Source: Leishmania martiniquensis (Eukaryota > Euglenozoa > Kinetoplastea > Trypanosomatida > Trypanosomatidae). Taken from it: a DNA stretch of 64,000 nt. The notes under the pieces are model-generated. The model was not told where the DNA came from, ran no database searches, and was given only the letters and a program-made list of their open reading frames with translations. Shown one piece after another: positions 1-9,233 of this stretch. Position numbers and translations under genes: made by a program. The stretch spans positions 26,001 to 90,000 of the forward strand of contig NC_090148.1 of NCBI RefSeq assembly GCF_017916325.1, in the 5' to 3' direction. Position 1 is the stretch's first letter; every line of letters begins with the position of its first letter.

Positions 1-1710
1 TGGCTGGTCGAAATGAAAGGCATGACGGAGGGCACATACACAGGCAACGTCGGCGCTGACAGCCACCGCTGACACGGCAGCTTTCGGACTCTGCTAGCGA
101 TGTGCCCGGCGACATGCTCGTGGCCACATGCACACGAAGAGCACGGCGCCTTTTTTTCCCACCCCTCAGCAGGGACATAGAGAGAGAGAGCAAGCAAGAT
201 GCGGCATACGGGGAGGTAGCCGGACCGTGTCTTTCGTGTGCGGCTTTCGTGCAATTTGCAGAGGCTCGAGGCTCACGAGCACTCAGCGTGGCGAGCTACT
301 CCTTCGTTTGTTCCCTCATGGGAGGAGGCGCGAAAATGAACGTTGCGGGAAGAGAAGCTGAGAGACTCGACGAGCAAGCGAGCGGGCGCGAGAGAGAGAA
401 AGCGAGCCGCTCCCCCCTCCTCACTCTCTGCGCGCGCCCCTCGCAATCACTCAGCGTGAAAGGCGGAGGTTGCGCAGCACACACCAGGGAAGAGACGACG
501 AGGGGCACCAGAAAAGCGGTGTTCGCGTGCGCGTACGTGTGTGTGTGTGTGTGTGTCCTGCTGATCATGCATATCATGGCCCCATGGCGGCGCAGTGCGC
601 CATCCTTCTCCTTCGTTCCCGCATCCATCACTCACGCACGCAGGAAAAGACACACAGTCACCTCCGCACCTCTCTGCCCCACCACCCCGCATCGGCGCAC
701 CCTTCCTCCCCCTCATCCCATACCCTTGCCCGGGCGCGTGGCGCTCACGCACTTTTTTCCCCAGCTTGTCAGCGGTTCTAATCCGACGCATCATCTTCTA
801 TGTGCGCACAAGCGCGTGCGTTGGTACGCCTGCCCTGAATATATGCAGCGCAATTGAGCATGCAGGCACAGCTGCCAGCAGGGGCATGCATGCCTGTGCG
901 GGCGTCTCGACGAGGTGCCCCGCTCGAGCCTCTCTCGTGCTTCACTTCTCTGTTCTGCCAAGATGGGCAAGCGCACCATCTGAATCGACAAAAATAACTT
1001 TCGTGGGGGTGAATCCCTTTGTGGGTGAGGGGAGGGGAGGAGGGGGGGTCGAGCGTAGCGGGGCCACTGCGTTGACCTTTGGGGACTCGAGAGAGAATGG
1101 AGAGGTATCACGCAGAGGAGCAGGAAGGCAGCGGCGGCATCCCTCTCTCGCATGGCCGGCCAATCAACACGAAATAATAATAGTAAAAAAAGCGCGCTAA
1201 CGAACGTAGCTATCAAAGACGGCTCAACAGTGCCAGAACGAGGGACGGGTTGAGGGGCTGTAAACCGCGGCAGGGGCGACTCTGGGCGGTGCGAGAGGCC
1301 TGCGACTCCTTCACCGGCTCCTCCATTCCCTCCCGACCCCGGTTCCCCAAGGCCGGCCTCGCAAAATGGCGCAGGACTGCAGAAAGGACAAGAAACAAAT
1401 CGAAAGCAACAAGAGAGGAGATTCAAAAGAAGTGCACCCGCCCGGCTGCCTTTGTCATGCGCAGCGGCACCTAAAAGCGTGCCAGGAGCTGTGAAGACTG
1501 TGTACACGGCGCCCCCAGAACAGAAAGAGAGAGGTACGCACAGCCATCCATGCCCCCCCGACGCTCCGATGGCTTCGGCAGTGTGCGCAAGCTCAGCCTT
1601 CCTCAGACCACCTCTTACTGCACTCTCTTACCTCTTGACGTTCGCCGTCATGCGTTCACCATCTATCACGCTCTAACGCACAGCGCGACTTTCATCCTCC
1701 TTACACGTCT
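1..1710. other. gene-free spacer at left edge
   Basis: I see no credible gene here. The open frames are low-complexity (Arg/Ser/Pro/His-rich) and change frame often. A GT microsatellite lies at about 533-556 and short purine-rich tracts occur throughout. In the direction of transcription it lies beyond the stop codon of the 443-residue gene, so its right part is probably that gene's 3' untranslated region. Confidence 0.6.
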
Positions 1711-3042
1711 TCAGCTTGCTGTAAGCTCACTAGACGGCTTAGGCGTGTTGTAGGCTTCACCCTTTCTCTGCAGCGGGTCCTGCTGACGTGCAGAAGGGCG
1801 GATGGGAGGGCGGCACACGTCTGGCGGAGCGCCATCCACCCGCTTGTACGCAGAGTGGGCTGCGATGGCGGTAGACGAACGGTGAGTGGAGGCCAGCGTC
1901 GGTGCCACCGATCCGCTCGTCGGTGTCCGTGACAGGGGGGTGCGCGCAGGAGGAGAGGACTGGCTCGACGAAGGCGGCAGCGGCAGACAGGGCGAGGCAG
2001 CAGAGACTGCCGCTGCACGTGTCTTGGACACGGTCAGCGGCTTCGTGGGCGCCGGCGCAGCGGTCTCACCGACGGTCACTTTGGTGAATGCCGTCTGCCG
2101 CGGTTTTTGGGTGGCAGCAGCATTGCCGGGGAAGGCGATGAGGGCTGCGATGGAGACAGTTTTGCCCCTGCACCTCACCGCGCGCGGGTGCGCGACACGG
2201 CGCCGCGACGCTGAGGCTGCGTGCCCTGCAGGAAACGGTCGCCTCGACGAGGTGACAACGACAGCCCCGTCCCCAGACGCTCCAGCGAACGTCAGCGCCG
2301 CCACTTTTCTCTTCGCATGACCGGCGGTGGATGTTGCGGGTGGCTCGTGCTCGAAGGAGCTGCTCAGCGCCGACGTGCGGGTGGTGGTGATGGCGGGCGT
2401 GCTGCCGGTGCTGTATCCGCGTGGACTGAGGGCTGAGGCGAGCTCTTGGGCGACCTTTCGAATGAACAAGAGGACGCCCTCCTCGCTGCGCAGAGGTGAG
2501 GTGAAGGCTGTGGAACGCAGCAGGCAAATCAGCAAGCTGTCGTGCCAGCCGAGCAGCTCGAGAGCGACGCAGATTGCAACATCTTCGTAGATCGATTCCA
2601 CTCCCTTTCCATCAGCGCAGGCGGCGCAGCGCAGAGTCGCATGGTGGATGGCCTCGCGTACTTGTGAAAGGAACTCCGTGAAAATGCTCTGCTCCTGTTG
2701 CCACAGCGTGGCGGCCCAGCAGAGCATGGACAGCGCCAGCCGGCTTTGGGTGACGGAGCCGCTGATGGAGCGACGTATGCTGCGCACCATGCACGATGCC
2801 TCCCACTCCTTGTTCGCCCGTTTGGCAGCGGCCCAGACGTCTGTGAAATCCTCGATGGACGCGAGAGGAGAGCCCAACGGCGGCTCACCGCTGCCGCCGC
2901 CGTCAGTACCAATGAGATGATTGGCCTCTTTGAGTCTCACATATGCGTTGAAGAGGTGCTCCAATGACGCGGACGAGTCCTGTGCGAGGAGGCCACCCCA
3001 TTCGCGCGCAAAATCGGCAAAGGTGCCGATCGAGGCCGCCAT
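1711..3042 (-). CDS. conserved hypothetical protein, 443 aa
   Basis: I do not recognise this protein. The first 210 or so residues (MAASIGTFADFAREW onward) look alpha-helical and folded, with regularly spaced Leu/Trp/Ala and several Cys. From about residue 220 to the end it is Ser/Thr/Ala/Pro-rich with scattered basic residues, which suggests a disordered tail. The start at 3042 is the first in-frame ATG; the frame runs further upstream without a standard start. A pyrimidine-rich stretch ending in AG (complement of 3050-3051) lies only 7 bases before it and is a candidate trans-splice acceptor, though the leader would be very short. No membrane segment or signal peptide is evident. It is the last gene of the window in transcription order, after SURF1. 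Confidence 0.75.
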   Translation of the reverse strand: MAASIGTFADFAREWGGLLAQDSSASLEHLFNAYVRLKEANHLIGTDGGGSGEPPLGSPLASIEDFTDVWAAAKRANKEWEASCMVRSIRRSISGSVTQSRLALSMLCWAATLWQQEQSIFTEFLSQVREAIHHATLRCAACADGKGVESIYEDVAICVALELLGWHDSLLICLLRSTAFTSPLRSEEGVLLFIRKVAQELASALSPRGYSTGSTPAITTTRTSALSSSFEHEPPATSTAGHAKRKVAALTFAGASGDGAVVVTSSRRPFPAGHAASASRRRVAHPRAVRCRGKTVSIAALIAFPGNAAATQKPRQTAFTKVTVGETAAPAPTKPLTVSKTRAAAVSAASPCLPLPPSSSQSSPPARTPLSRTPTSGSVAPTLASTHRSSTAIAAHSAYKRVDGAPPDVCRPPIRPSARQQDPLQRKGEAYNTPKPSSELTAS

Positions 3043-4087
3043 GGCGGTCCTGGTGGGTGGGGAGGGAGAGCGGCTCCGAGCGTAAGTTGTCCGATGGTGA
3101 GCACAAGGCGGAGGAGGTGGCGAGGACCGGAAAGGGTGCTGAGTAAGTAGTGCAGGTCCGTCGGGAAGACCGTGATTGAGGCGCGGGTAAAGCGTGAGGC
3201 AGCGATGGCGATGAAGTTGGCTACGCAAGCACGTTTCTGTGTGTATGTCGACCAGCTCCCCGTGCGTATGGGCTAAGGCCTCAGCCAAAGCACAGAGCGC
3301 CGCCAGCCTCGTGTGTGTGCGAGGGTCTGTGTGCGAGCAGACGGAGAGGAGAGGGAGGAAGGTAAAGCAAGAGAGCGATGGAAGAAACGCAATGCTCACA
3401 GCATTCACGTAGCGCCTACACAGGCAAACACGCACGCGCTTGCGGAGGTGCGAGGCGGGGAGGCGCGCCCTGTGCACCGTAAAGCTCTGCATGAATGCTG
3501 CGAGACCGGGGCACAAAGAGTAGCAAACCGCCGCGAGTTCCGCTGTGTGCCTGCGTGTGTGTGTGTGTGCCTGTCAGGCTGCTATCCGATCCGTGTATGA
3601 GTCTGTCCCGCTGACGTTAAGCGACACTGCAGAAGAGAGCGCATCTGTGCCTGTGTGAGCCCATCGCCTCCCTGGATGCGAGCGCACTGCACTTTCTCTC
3701 GACTCAAGCGAGGAGAGTGAAGAGAAGCGGCAGTGCGGAAGTACGCGGGGTTAAAGTGGGAAGCCTTCTGGGGCAGGGCCATCAGGGACGAGAAGAGTGA
3801 GCGACATCCGCACAGCCGTCAGGAGTCAGCGAGGGAAAAGGCTGCGAAAAGGAGAGAGGAGGGAGCGGCCACGCCGCACGCGAGCATACGCGCGCCTCAA
3901 GGCTAATTGCAGTCGCCGCCATCATTGCACACACACACCACCTCTCCAACACGCCAAAGTCAAGTGTTGTGCATCAAAGACAATGTCACTCCCAACCACA
4001 GTAAGCGAAGGGAGCCCGCCAAAGGTTGCACAAGCGGCTCTCCTGTCACAGAGAGCTGAGGCGTGCGGTGAGCTCAGCCAAGACGCG
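3043..4087. other. spacer between SURF1 and 443-aa gene
   Basis: No gene seen. Its right part should be the SURF1 3' untranslated region. Its left part carries the pyrimidine-rich stretch (on the minus strand) preceding the 3042 start. A short GT run lies near 3556-3570. Confidence 0.6.
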
Positions 4088-5143
4088 CTACTGGCATGGC
4101 CCCGAGTCACCCCTTTCCTCCGAGGCCGATTTCTTTGCATGGGCGGCGGCAGTAGGCTTGCCAATGTCGATTTGTGCGGCAGCAGCAGTGCCGATCCTCT
4201 TCAGTCGCTCCACCTCCTCTACAGCCTTCATGTACGCCTGCGCATCCTCCTGCCGCCGGGTCTCCAGCTGCATCGACTGCTTATTCACGAGCTTGCGCAG
4301 CGCGAAGATGTCTTGCTGGCGCCGCCAGCACCGCAGCATTCCGTACAGAGAGCCCGCGGTGACAGAGAACCAGAAGATGATGTACATGGAGTGCACTACA
4401 GGTGTGAGGTGGACGTAGGTGACCTCATCCACCTCGCGGCGGCGAGGCCACGCGCGTCCGCGCACCATGCGCTGGTCGTCGCCTGAGAAGTCCTCCAGCA
4501 TCTCCACATAGTAGTGGTGAGCGCCGTGTTTCTCAGTGCTCTCTTCGAGGTGCTCAGCACCCCAGCGACGGCGGTAGTAGGCCATGGCCATATTCCACGG
4601 CCGTATCGCCAGCCACGATAGGTCCGCCGCCACTGGGCCTTCATTGTCCGGGCTCGCGCCCCATATAAGAGACCCGCCGATGAACTCCTCCTTGCGCAGA
4701 ATGCCGCGGACTTGGCCAGGGGCAAAACCCTCGCCGATGTACTGTGTCAAGATCGTGCGGTGCTTCCCGGCGTCGATCGGGACAAAGCCGCGGTTCACCA
4801 TCACAAACTTACCGGTGTTCGCGATCTCGAAGGGCGTCATGACAAGGAAGCCGCCGCGACTCTCGTCCTCGTTCGCGGCACCCTTGTACGACGGAACAGA
4901 GCGCGGGCCTACCAGGCACGAGCCCTCGTTGTCGAAGGACCCGTCGAGCATCACTCGACGGAACTCGCACTCGTTCACCATCGCGTTTTTGGGCGGCAAG
5001 TCCGCCAGCGGAGTCTTCTCAACGTTTTTGTGGTTCTCCATCAACTGCTTCTTCTGGCCCCTGCGAAAAATTTGCCATATCCCAGCGTTGAAGGACATAA
5101 CGCTGGTGCACAGGAACATAGCACCCATGTAGTCGGGCCTCAT
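4088..5143 (-). CDS. SURF1: SURF1-family cytochrome c oxidase assembly protein
   Basis: SURF1 proteins sit in the inner mitochondrial membrane and help assemble complex IV, probably at the heme a/CuB stage of subunit 1. The 351-residue product has the family layout. A first membrane segment at about 6-25 is followed by the GIWQ motif (21-24). The intermembrane domain contains FRRVMLDGSF, GGFLVMTPFE and VNRGFVPID, and a second membrane segment lies at about 250-268. A charged coiled-coil-like tail of about 80 residues follows, longer than in bacterial relatives. The start is the first ATG in frame (MRPDYMGAMF); the frame is open further upstream but without ATG. Two AG sites after pyrimidine tracts, near 5151 and near 5370, are possible splice acceptors. 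The family call is firm; the function is taken from the family. Confidence 0.9.
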   Translation of the reverse strand: MRPDYMGAMFLCTSVMSFNAGIWQIFRRGQKKQLMENHKNVEKTPLADLPPKNAMVNECEFRRVMLDGSFDNEGSCLVGPRSVPSYKGAANEDESRGGFLVMTPFEIANTGKFVMVNRGFVPIDAGKHRTILTQYIGEGFAPGQVRGILRKEEFIGGSLIWGASPDNEGPVAADLSWLAIRPWNMAMAYYRRRWGAEHLEESTEKHGAHHYYVEMLEDFSGDDQRMVRGRAWPRRREVDEVTYVHLTPVVHSMYIIFWFSVTAGSLYGMLRCWRRQQDIFALRKLVNKQSMQLETRRQEDAQAYMKAVEEVERLKRIGTAAAAQIDIGKPTAAAHAKKSASEERGDSGPCQ

Positions 5144-6158
5144 GTTGCTTCTGCGGGTTGGGCAGAGGGGGTTGGTGGTGGCTCGGCCGCGCGGACGTTT
5201 CTGCTGCCACGGCGGAAACTTACGCCGCACAGGGGTAGGAGGGAGAAGCAGAGTCGAGGCAGAAGAGATGGGGGCGCGCACCTGACAAAAAGGGACGGCA
5301 ACACTTACCGGAAGCTGGCCAGGGCGTGTCCACACGCGGGCAGGTGTGTGCTTGCGTGTTTACGCACAATCTGTGAAGAATGGAGAGAGAGAAAAGTCGG
5401 GGCACGACGATGGGCTCGCAATATGCATTGACGTGGATGACTGTGGCGAGTGCGGGCGTGACAGGGAGAAAGAAGAGCGATCGAGCGAGAGGCCACAGGC
5501 ACTGGAGGCAGACAGTCGACCGAACGCCCCTCTCCCGAGGGTATGGCCAAAGAGGGGCAGAGAGGAGCGAGTGGAACGTGAGCAGCGTAAGAGGAGAGGG
5601 TGGAAGCGTTGAGGGGTGTCAGGGGGAGGGAGGAGGGGTCATTCACAGCCACCAGTGGGCCGTGCGCTCTACAGAGAAGTTGAGAATACAACAGACACCG
5701 CTTTCTCTGCGGAGGATGGCACATGTTCAGCTGCGCACTCGTGTGCCGGCCGGTGCATCAGACATCCACACCATCACTTCAACGTGAACCGACATACATA
5801 ACAGAAGAGAGGGCGAGGCGCCAGCAGCCGCTGCGTGTTTCGAGCGGGGCTAACGTGGAGAGGGGTGGCATTGGTTGCGTGTCTGCCAGTACCACCAACT
5901 CCAAAGCAGCGGCAGCAGCAGAAAAAGGGGGAGACGGTAGTCAGCAAAGGTCAGCGGCCCATTTCGGGCAGTGCACATGCACAGGGCAAGGCGTGCGCAC
6001 GAGCATCGGAGGAAAAGTGCATCAGACGGCCACGGGCGACACGCAGCGCACGTGGGGCGTGGGAAGAAAGAAGCACGCCAGATCGCGCGGGTAGGCAGCG
6101 AAGAGCAGCGCCACATCGACCATCGCGCACCGCCGCCTTCTCTTCCTCCCTCTCTCTC
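5144..6158. other. spacer upstream of SURF1
   Basis: No gene seen. On the minus strand there are pyrimidine-rich tracts followed by AG at about 5369-5370 and at 5151-5152, both usable as trans-splice acceptors for SURF1. Open frames here are compositionally biased and not credible. Confidence 0.55.
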
Positions 6159-6635
6159 TTACGAGGGCGTTGAGCTGTTCGCCGGAGCATTGCCGGACAA
6201 CGAGCGCAGGTAGGGTGACACCTCCATGTACAGCCGTTTCATCTCAAAGAAGTAACTTCGAGACTCCTCCACCGCCTCAGCGTAGACGTCGCACTTCTTT
6301 CTGAGACGCTGCAGCTCATCGTGCAGGGCGAGCACCTGCGTGTTGCCATCAGTTTTTTCGATAGCATCGCGGCACGCCTTCGCTTCCAAGTTGTAGTGGT
6401 TCTCATTGAGCTGAGACTGCCGCCGTTGCGCCCGCTCCTCCTCAAGTTTGCGCAGCAGCACCGCATTCTCAGCCTTCAGAAGCTGGTTCTGCCACCGCAG
6501 CTCCGCAAACTCCTTCATCTCCTCCGCAGTAAGAACAGGACTCCTCCGACCCCCGCCCGCTGGCGCGGGCGACTCAGTGGTTGCAGCAGCAGCAGCAGCA
6601 ACAGAGGGGATGTTTGAGGCGTCCACATTGCTCAT
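6159..6635 (-). CDS. small coiled-coil protein, 158 aa
   Basis: The function is not recognised. After an Ala/Thr/Pro-rich start (residues 1-32), residues from about 35 to 140 form a likely continuous coiled coil rich in Glu, Leu, Arg and Gln, beginning LTAEEMKEFAELRWQNQLLK. A short segment resembling a helix end (YMEVSPYLRSL) and a polar tail follow. A run of GCA/CAG-type codons encodes Ala at 14-18. The start is an ATG with a pyrimidine-rich stretch and AG about 9 bases upstream (complement of 6645-6646). The size and single coiled coil would suit a subunit of a cytoskeletal or tethering complex, but that is only inference. Confidence 0.75.
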   Translation of the reverse strand: MSNVDASNIPSVAAAAAATTESPAPAGGGRRSPVLTAEEMKEFAELRWQNQLLKAENAVLLRKLEEERAQRRQSQLNENHYNLEAKACRDAIEKTDGNTQVLALHDELQRLRKKCDVYAEAVEESRSYFFEMKRLYMEVSPYLRSLSGNAPANSSTPS

Positions 6636-9233
6636 TGTTATTTGCTGAAGACGAAAAGTCTAGTAGGCGTCTGTATGCGTCAGAGTGAGCGAGAGAGGGG
6701 GCAGCCGATCTCGCGCTGCAGCGTCGGTCGTGGGGCAGAAGCACGCATGGGGGAGGTGGAAGAATGGAGGGACAGTCACGCGCGCACGGGTAAGGAGAAA
6801 GAGAGAGGGACAAATAAGCGGCTGTGCTAGTCTGTCGCTGCTGACGCTACACGGCTGTGCACGCACACGCGCACACACCGATGCACACGCAGAGGCATAC
6901 GCGTATCGTACCCAAGTTTCTGCGTAGGAGGAAGCCCGTTTGCTTATGAGCTCTAAATATATACATACATACATATATGTGTGTGTATGTTTCGCACAAG
7001 AGCGAAAGAGGCGCACGCACGCTCGCACAGAGAAAGAGAAGACAGTCACATACGACACACCAACACGAAGCAGGTCCGTTCCGCGCTCCATCGCCGACCC
7101 CTCATCAGCAGTTCGCATCCGAAAGAGGCGAAAAGCTCGCAGAGACGGTGGAGATGAGACAAGGAGAGCGCTGACAGCTGAGCGCGCTTCGCCTTTTCCA
7201 CAGACAAGTGTCTCAGAGTGAGGACCTCTCCTTTCTTTGCGGCTTCTCCTCAGCATCTTCTGCGGGCCACCTATCGCTTCCACGGGTGTCGGCGTGTGGG
7301 CCATCAGGGTTCAAAATGGGAAAGGGTAAGAGAGGGCATCGCGAATGAGAAGCTGAGAGGGGAGCGACTGGCGGCGCTCGCCGGTCAGCAGCGAGGCGTG
7401 AGAGAGACAGACAGAGAGAAGAGGAAAGGGAGCGGGGGGTGCGCGCGTGGGGAGGGGGGCGGGGGAAAGAAGGCCGGGAAGGAGAGAGGCAAAGTCTAGC
7501 AGCAGACCCACGGGTGCGGAGGGGGAGGAGTAGGTAGGAAGCGCAGCAGCTAGACTGGAAGGGGGGGTCATCGGCCCTACAGAGCAGCTGCCGAGCCATC
7601 GACTGCGAACCAGTGGCGAACAGCCGAGATGAGCAAAAGAAAAAGTGAGTTTCTGCCGCCTCTCTGAGGAGACACGCGAAAGTGAATGCCGAGATGCATG
7701 ATGGCTTCGCGCGATACGCAGGTGCGTGCTGAGAAAAGCTGCGAGTCGGTGTCTGTCTATATGCGAGTACTCGGCTGCCCATCTTCTTGTGTCGTATCCT
7801 CGACGGATGTGTGAAAAAAGCGCCACAGAAAACTTCACAGCCGGCAGGGGGGCACAGAGGGTCCCAGGGACGCGCACGGCCACCTCCATCGCAGCCACAA
7901 TAGCACTCGTGCAAAAGCCGCCGACGGGGAGGAAAAGCCGTCGTGCATCTCTGCACACACACACGCACAGCACTGGACTCAAGAGTCCGCCAGCTCCAGC
8001 CTATTCTCTATCGTGTTGGCGTGCTCATCTACGCAGTCCCTCCGCTCCTCCTCAACTTCTCTGGCACCTCCCCACCACCACCACATACACACACAAAGAC
8101 TATCGTACGCGCGAGAAGCAGCAGCGCCATCAGCAGAGAACGAGCCGCGCGCCCGTGAGTGGGGGGGCGCACGAGGGTATGTCCGTGCATGAGAAAGGGG
8201 GAGGAGGAGGAGGAGAAGTCGGCACGCACACGCGATATTAGGCGAGAGCGCGCGCGAAACAGAAGGGGGGAACACTCAACGAATAAGAGGCACATTGCAC
8301 AGAGGAAAAGGGGCAATGGGTGGGCAAAATTGCCTCCGCGAGGAAGAGGCGTGCGCGTGTTGAGGGGGCGAAGGGGAGAGAGGGGTTAAACTGAAAGGGA
8401 GAGGGACAGAAGGGCAGTCCAGTGGATGTACATGAGCTCGCGCGCCATTCCAAACAGTGAAAACACAGAGGGAGGCGATGGGGGTGGGGGGAGGAGGAGG
8501 GGGGGAAGGCGCCTTAAGCGAGAAAATCGTTTAAGTGTGTATGTGCGTGCGTATGTGTCTCTGTGTAATGCAGGGGTGCTCACAAAGGAGGCATAGAGAG
8601 AAAGAGGGGGCGGAGGGGGGCGGACCCCTGAGCGAGGCGCATCAGCGTTGTCTTCTAATGATGTTGCGACCGGCGCAGCGGCGGGCAGAGGAGGGGGAGA
8701 GAGTGGTGTGTGGCGCCGCCATGCGTACATAGAAGAGTGAAAGAGTGCAAGACGACTTGAACAGCAATCGTAGCGCACACCGCGTCGAACAGGGGAAAAG
8801 CGGAACGATGAAGCGTGACGGGTGAGTGGGAGGAATCCTTGCGAGCGGGGACAATAATGGCGGCATTGGAGGAGGAGGCGAGAGACGAGAGAGAGGCAAT
8901 AGCATTGAGTGGTAGGCAGCGCCATCACCCAAGCCTAAATGTGTATGTGTGTGTGCGTGTGTGTGCGTGCACAACTCTACGCTACTTCGCCCTCCGACAC
9001 CCCCCCCAGTGCTCTGTTAGACCTCCCCTCACCCGCATCACACACAGACACATACACACAAGCAAACGTGCAAGCGAAGACACACACAGAGACGAGCAGG
9101 CCCGGTTGGAGAAGTCCGCGGGGATAATGCACCTCTGCAGATACAGCGGCGCGGTGAAGATGACGCCACATGAGAAGCGAGGGGAACAGACGAGGCGAGA
9201 TGGCAAAGCTAAACGCTCGAAATCGTCACCGCC
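6636..9233. other. long low-complexity spacer (2.6 kb)
   Basis: No gene seen on either strand. The region is a mosaic of GA/CT-rich tracts, CA/GT microsatellites (for example near 8939-8968 and 8533-8560) and short TA-rich steps near 6955-6980. The frames open here have strongly skewed composition (runs of Ser/Leu/Pro/Arg/Cys-Val). It probably holds the kinesin 3' untranslated region and the 5' region of the coiled-coil gene. Confidence 0.55.

Noticed and set aside
3043..3516. N-terminal extension of the 443-residue protein in the same frame
   Set aside because: It begins with TTG, is low-complexity (Cys/Arg/His-rich), and lies upstream of a splice-acceptor-like AG. The same reasoning removes in-frame extensions upstream of SURF1, PhyH-like, PKAR, TPR-like, lipase and NAA10 genes.
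7213..7968. 251-codon open frame on the minus strand
   Set aside because: Biased Ser/Leu/Pro/Arg composition produced by GA/CT tracts; overlapping frames of similar length on both strands are equally open.
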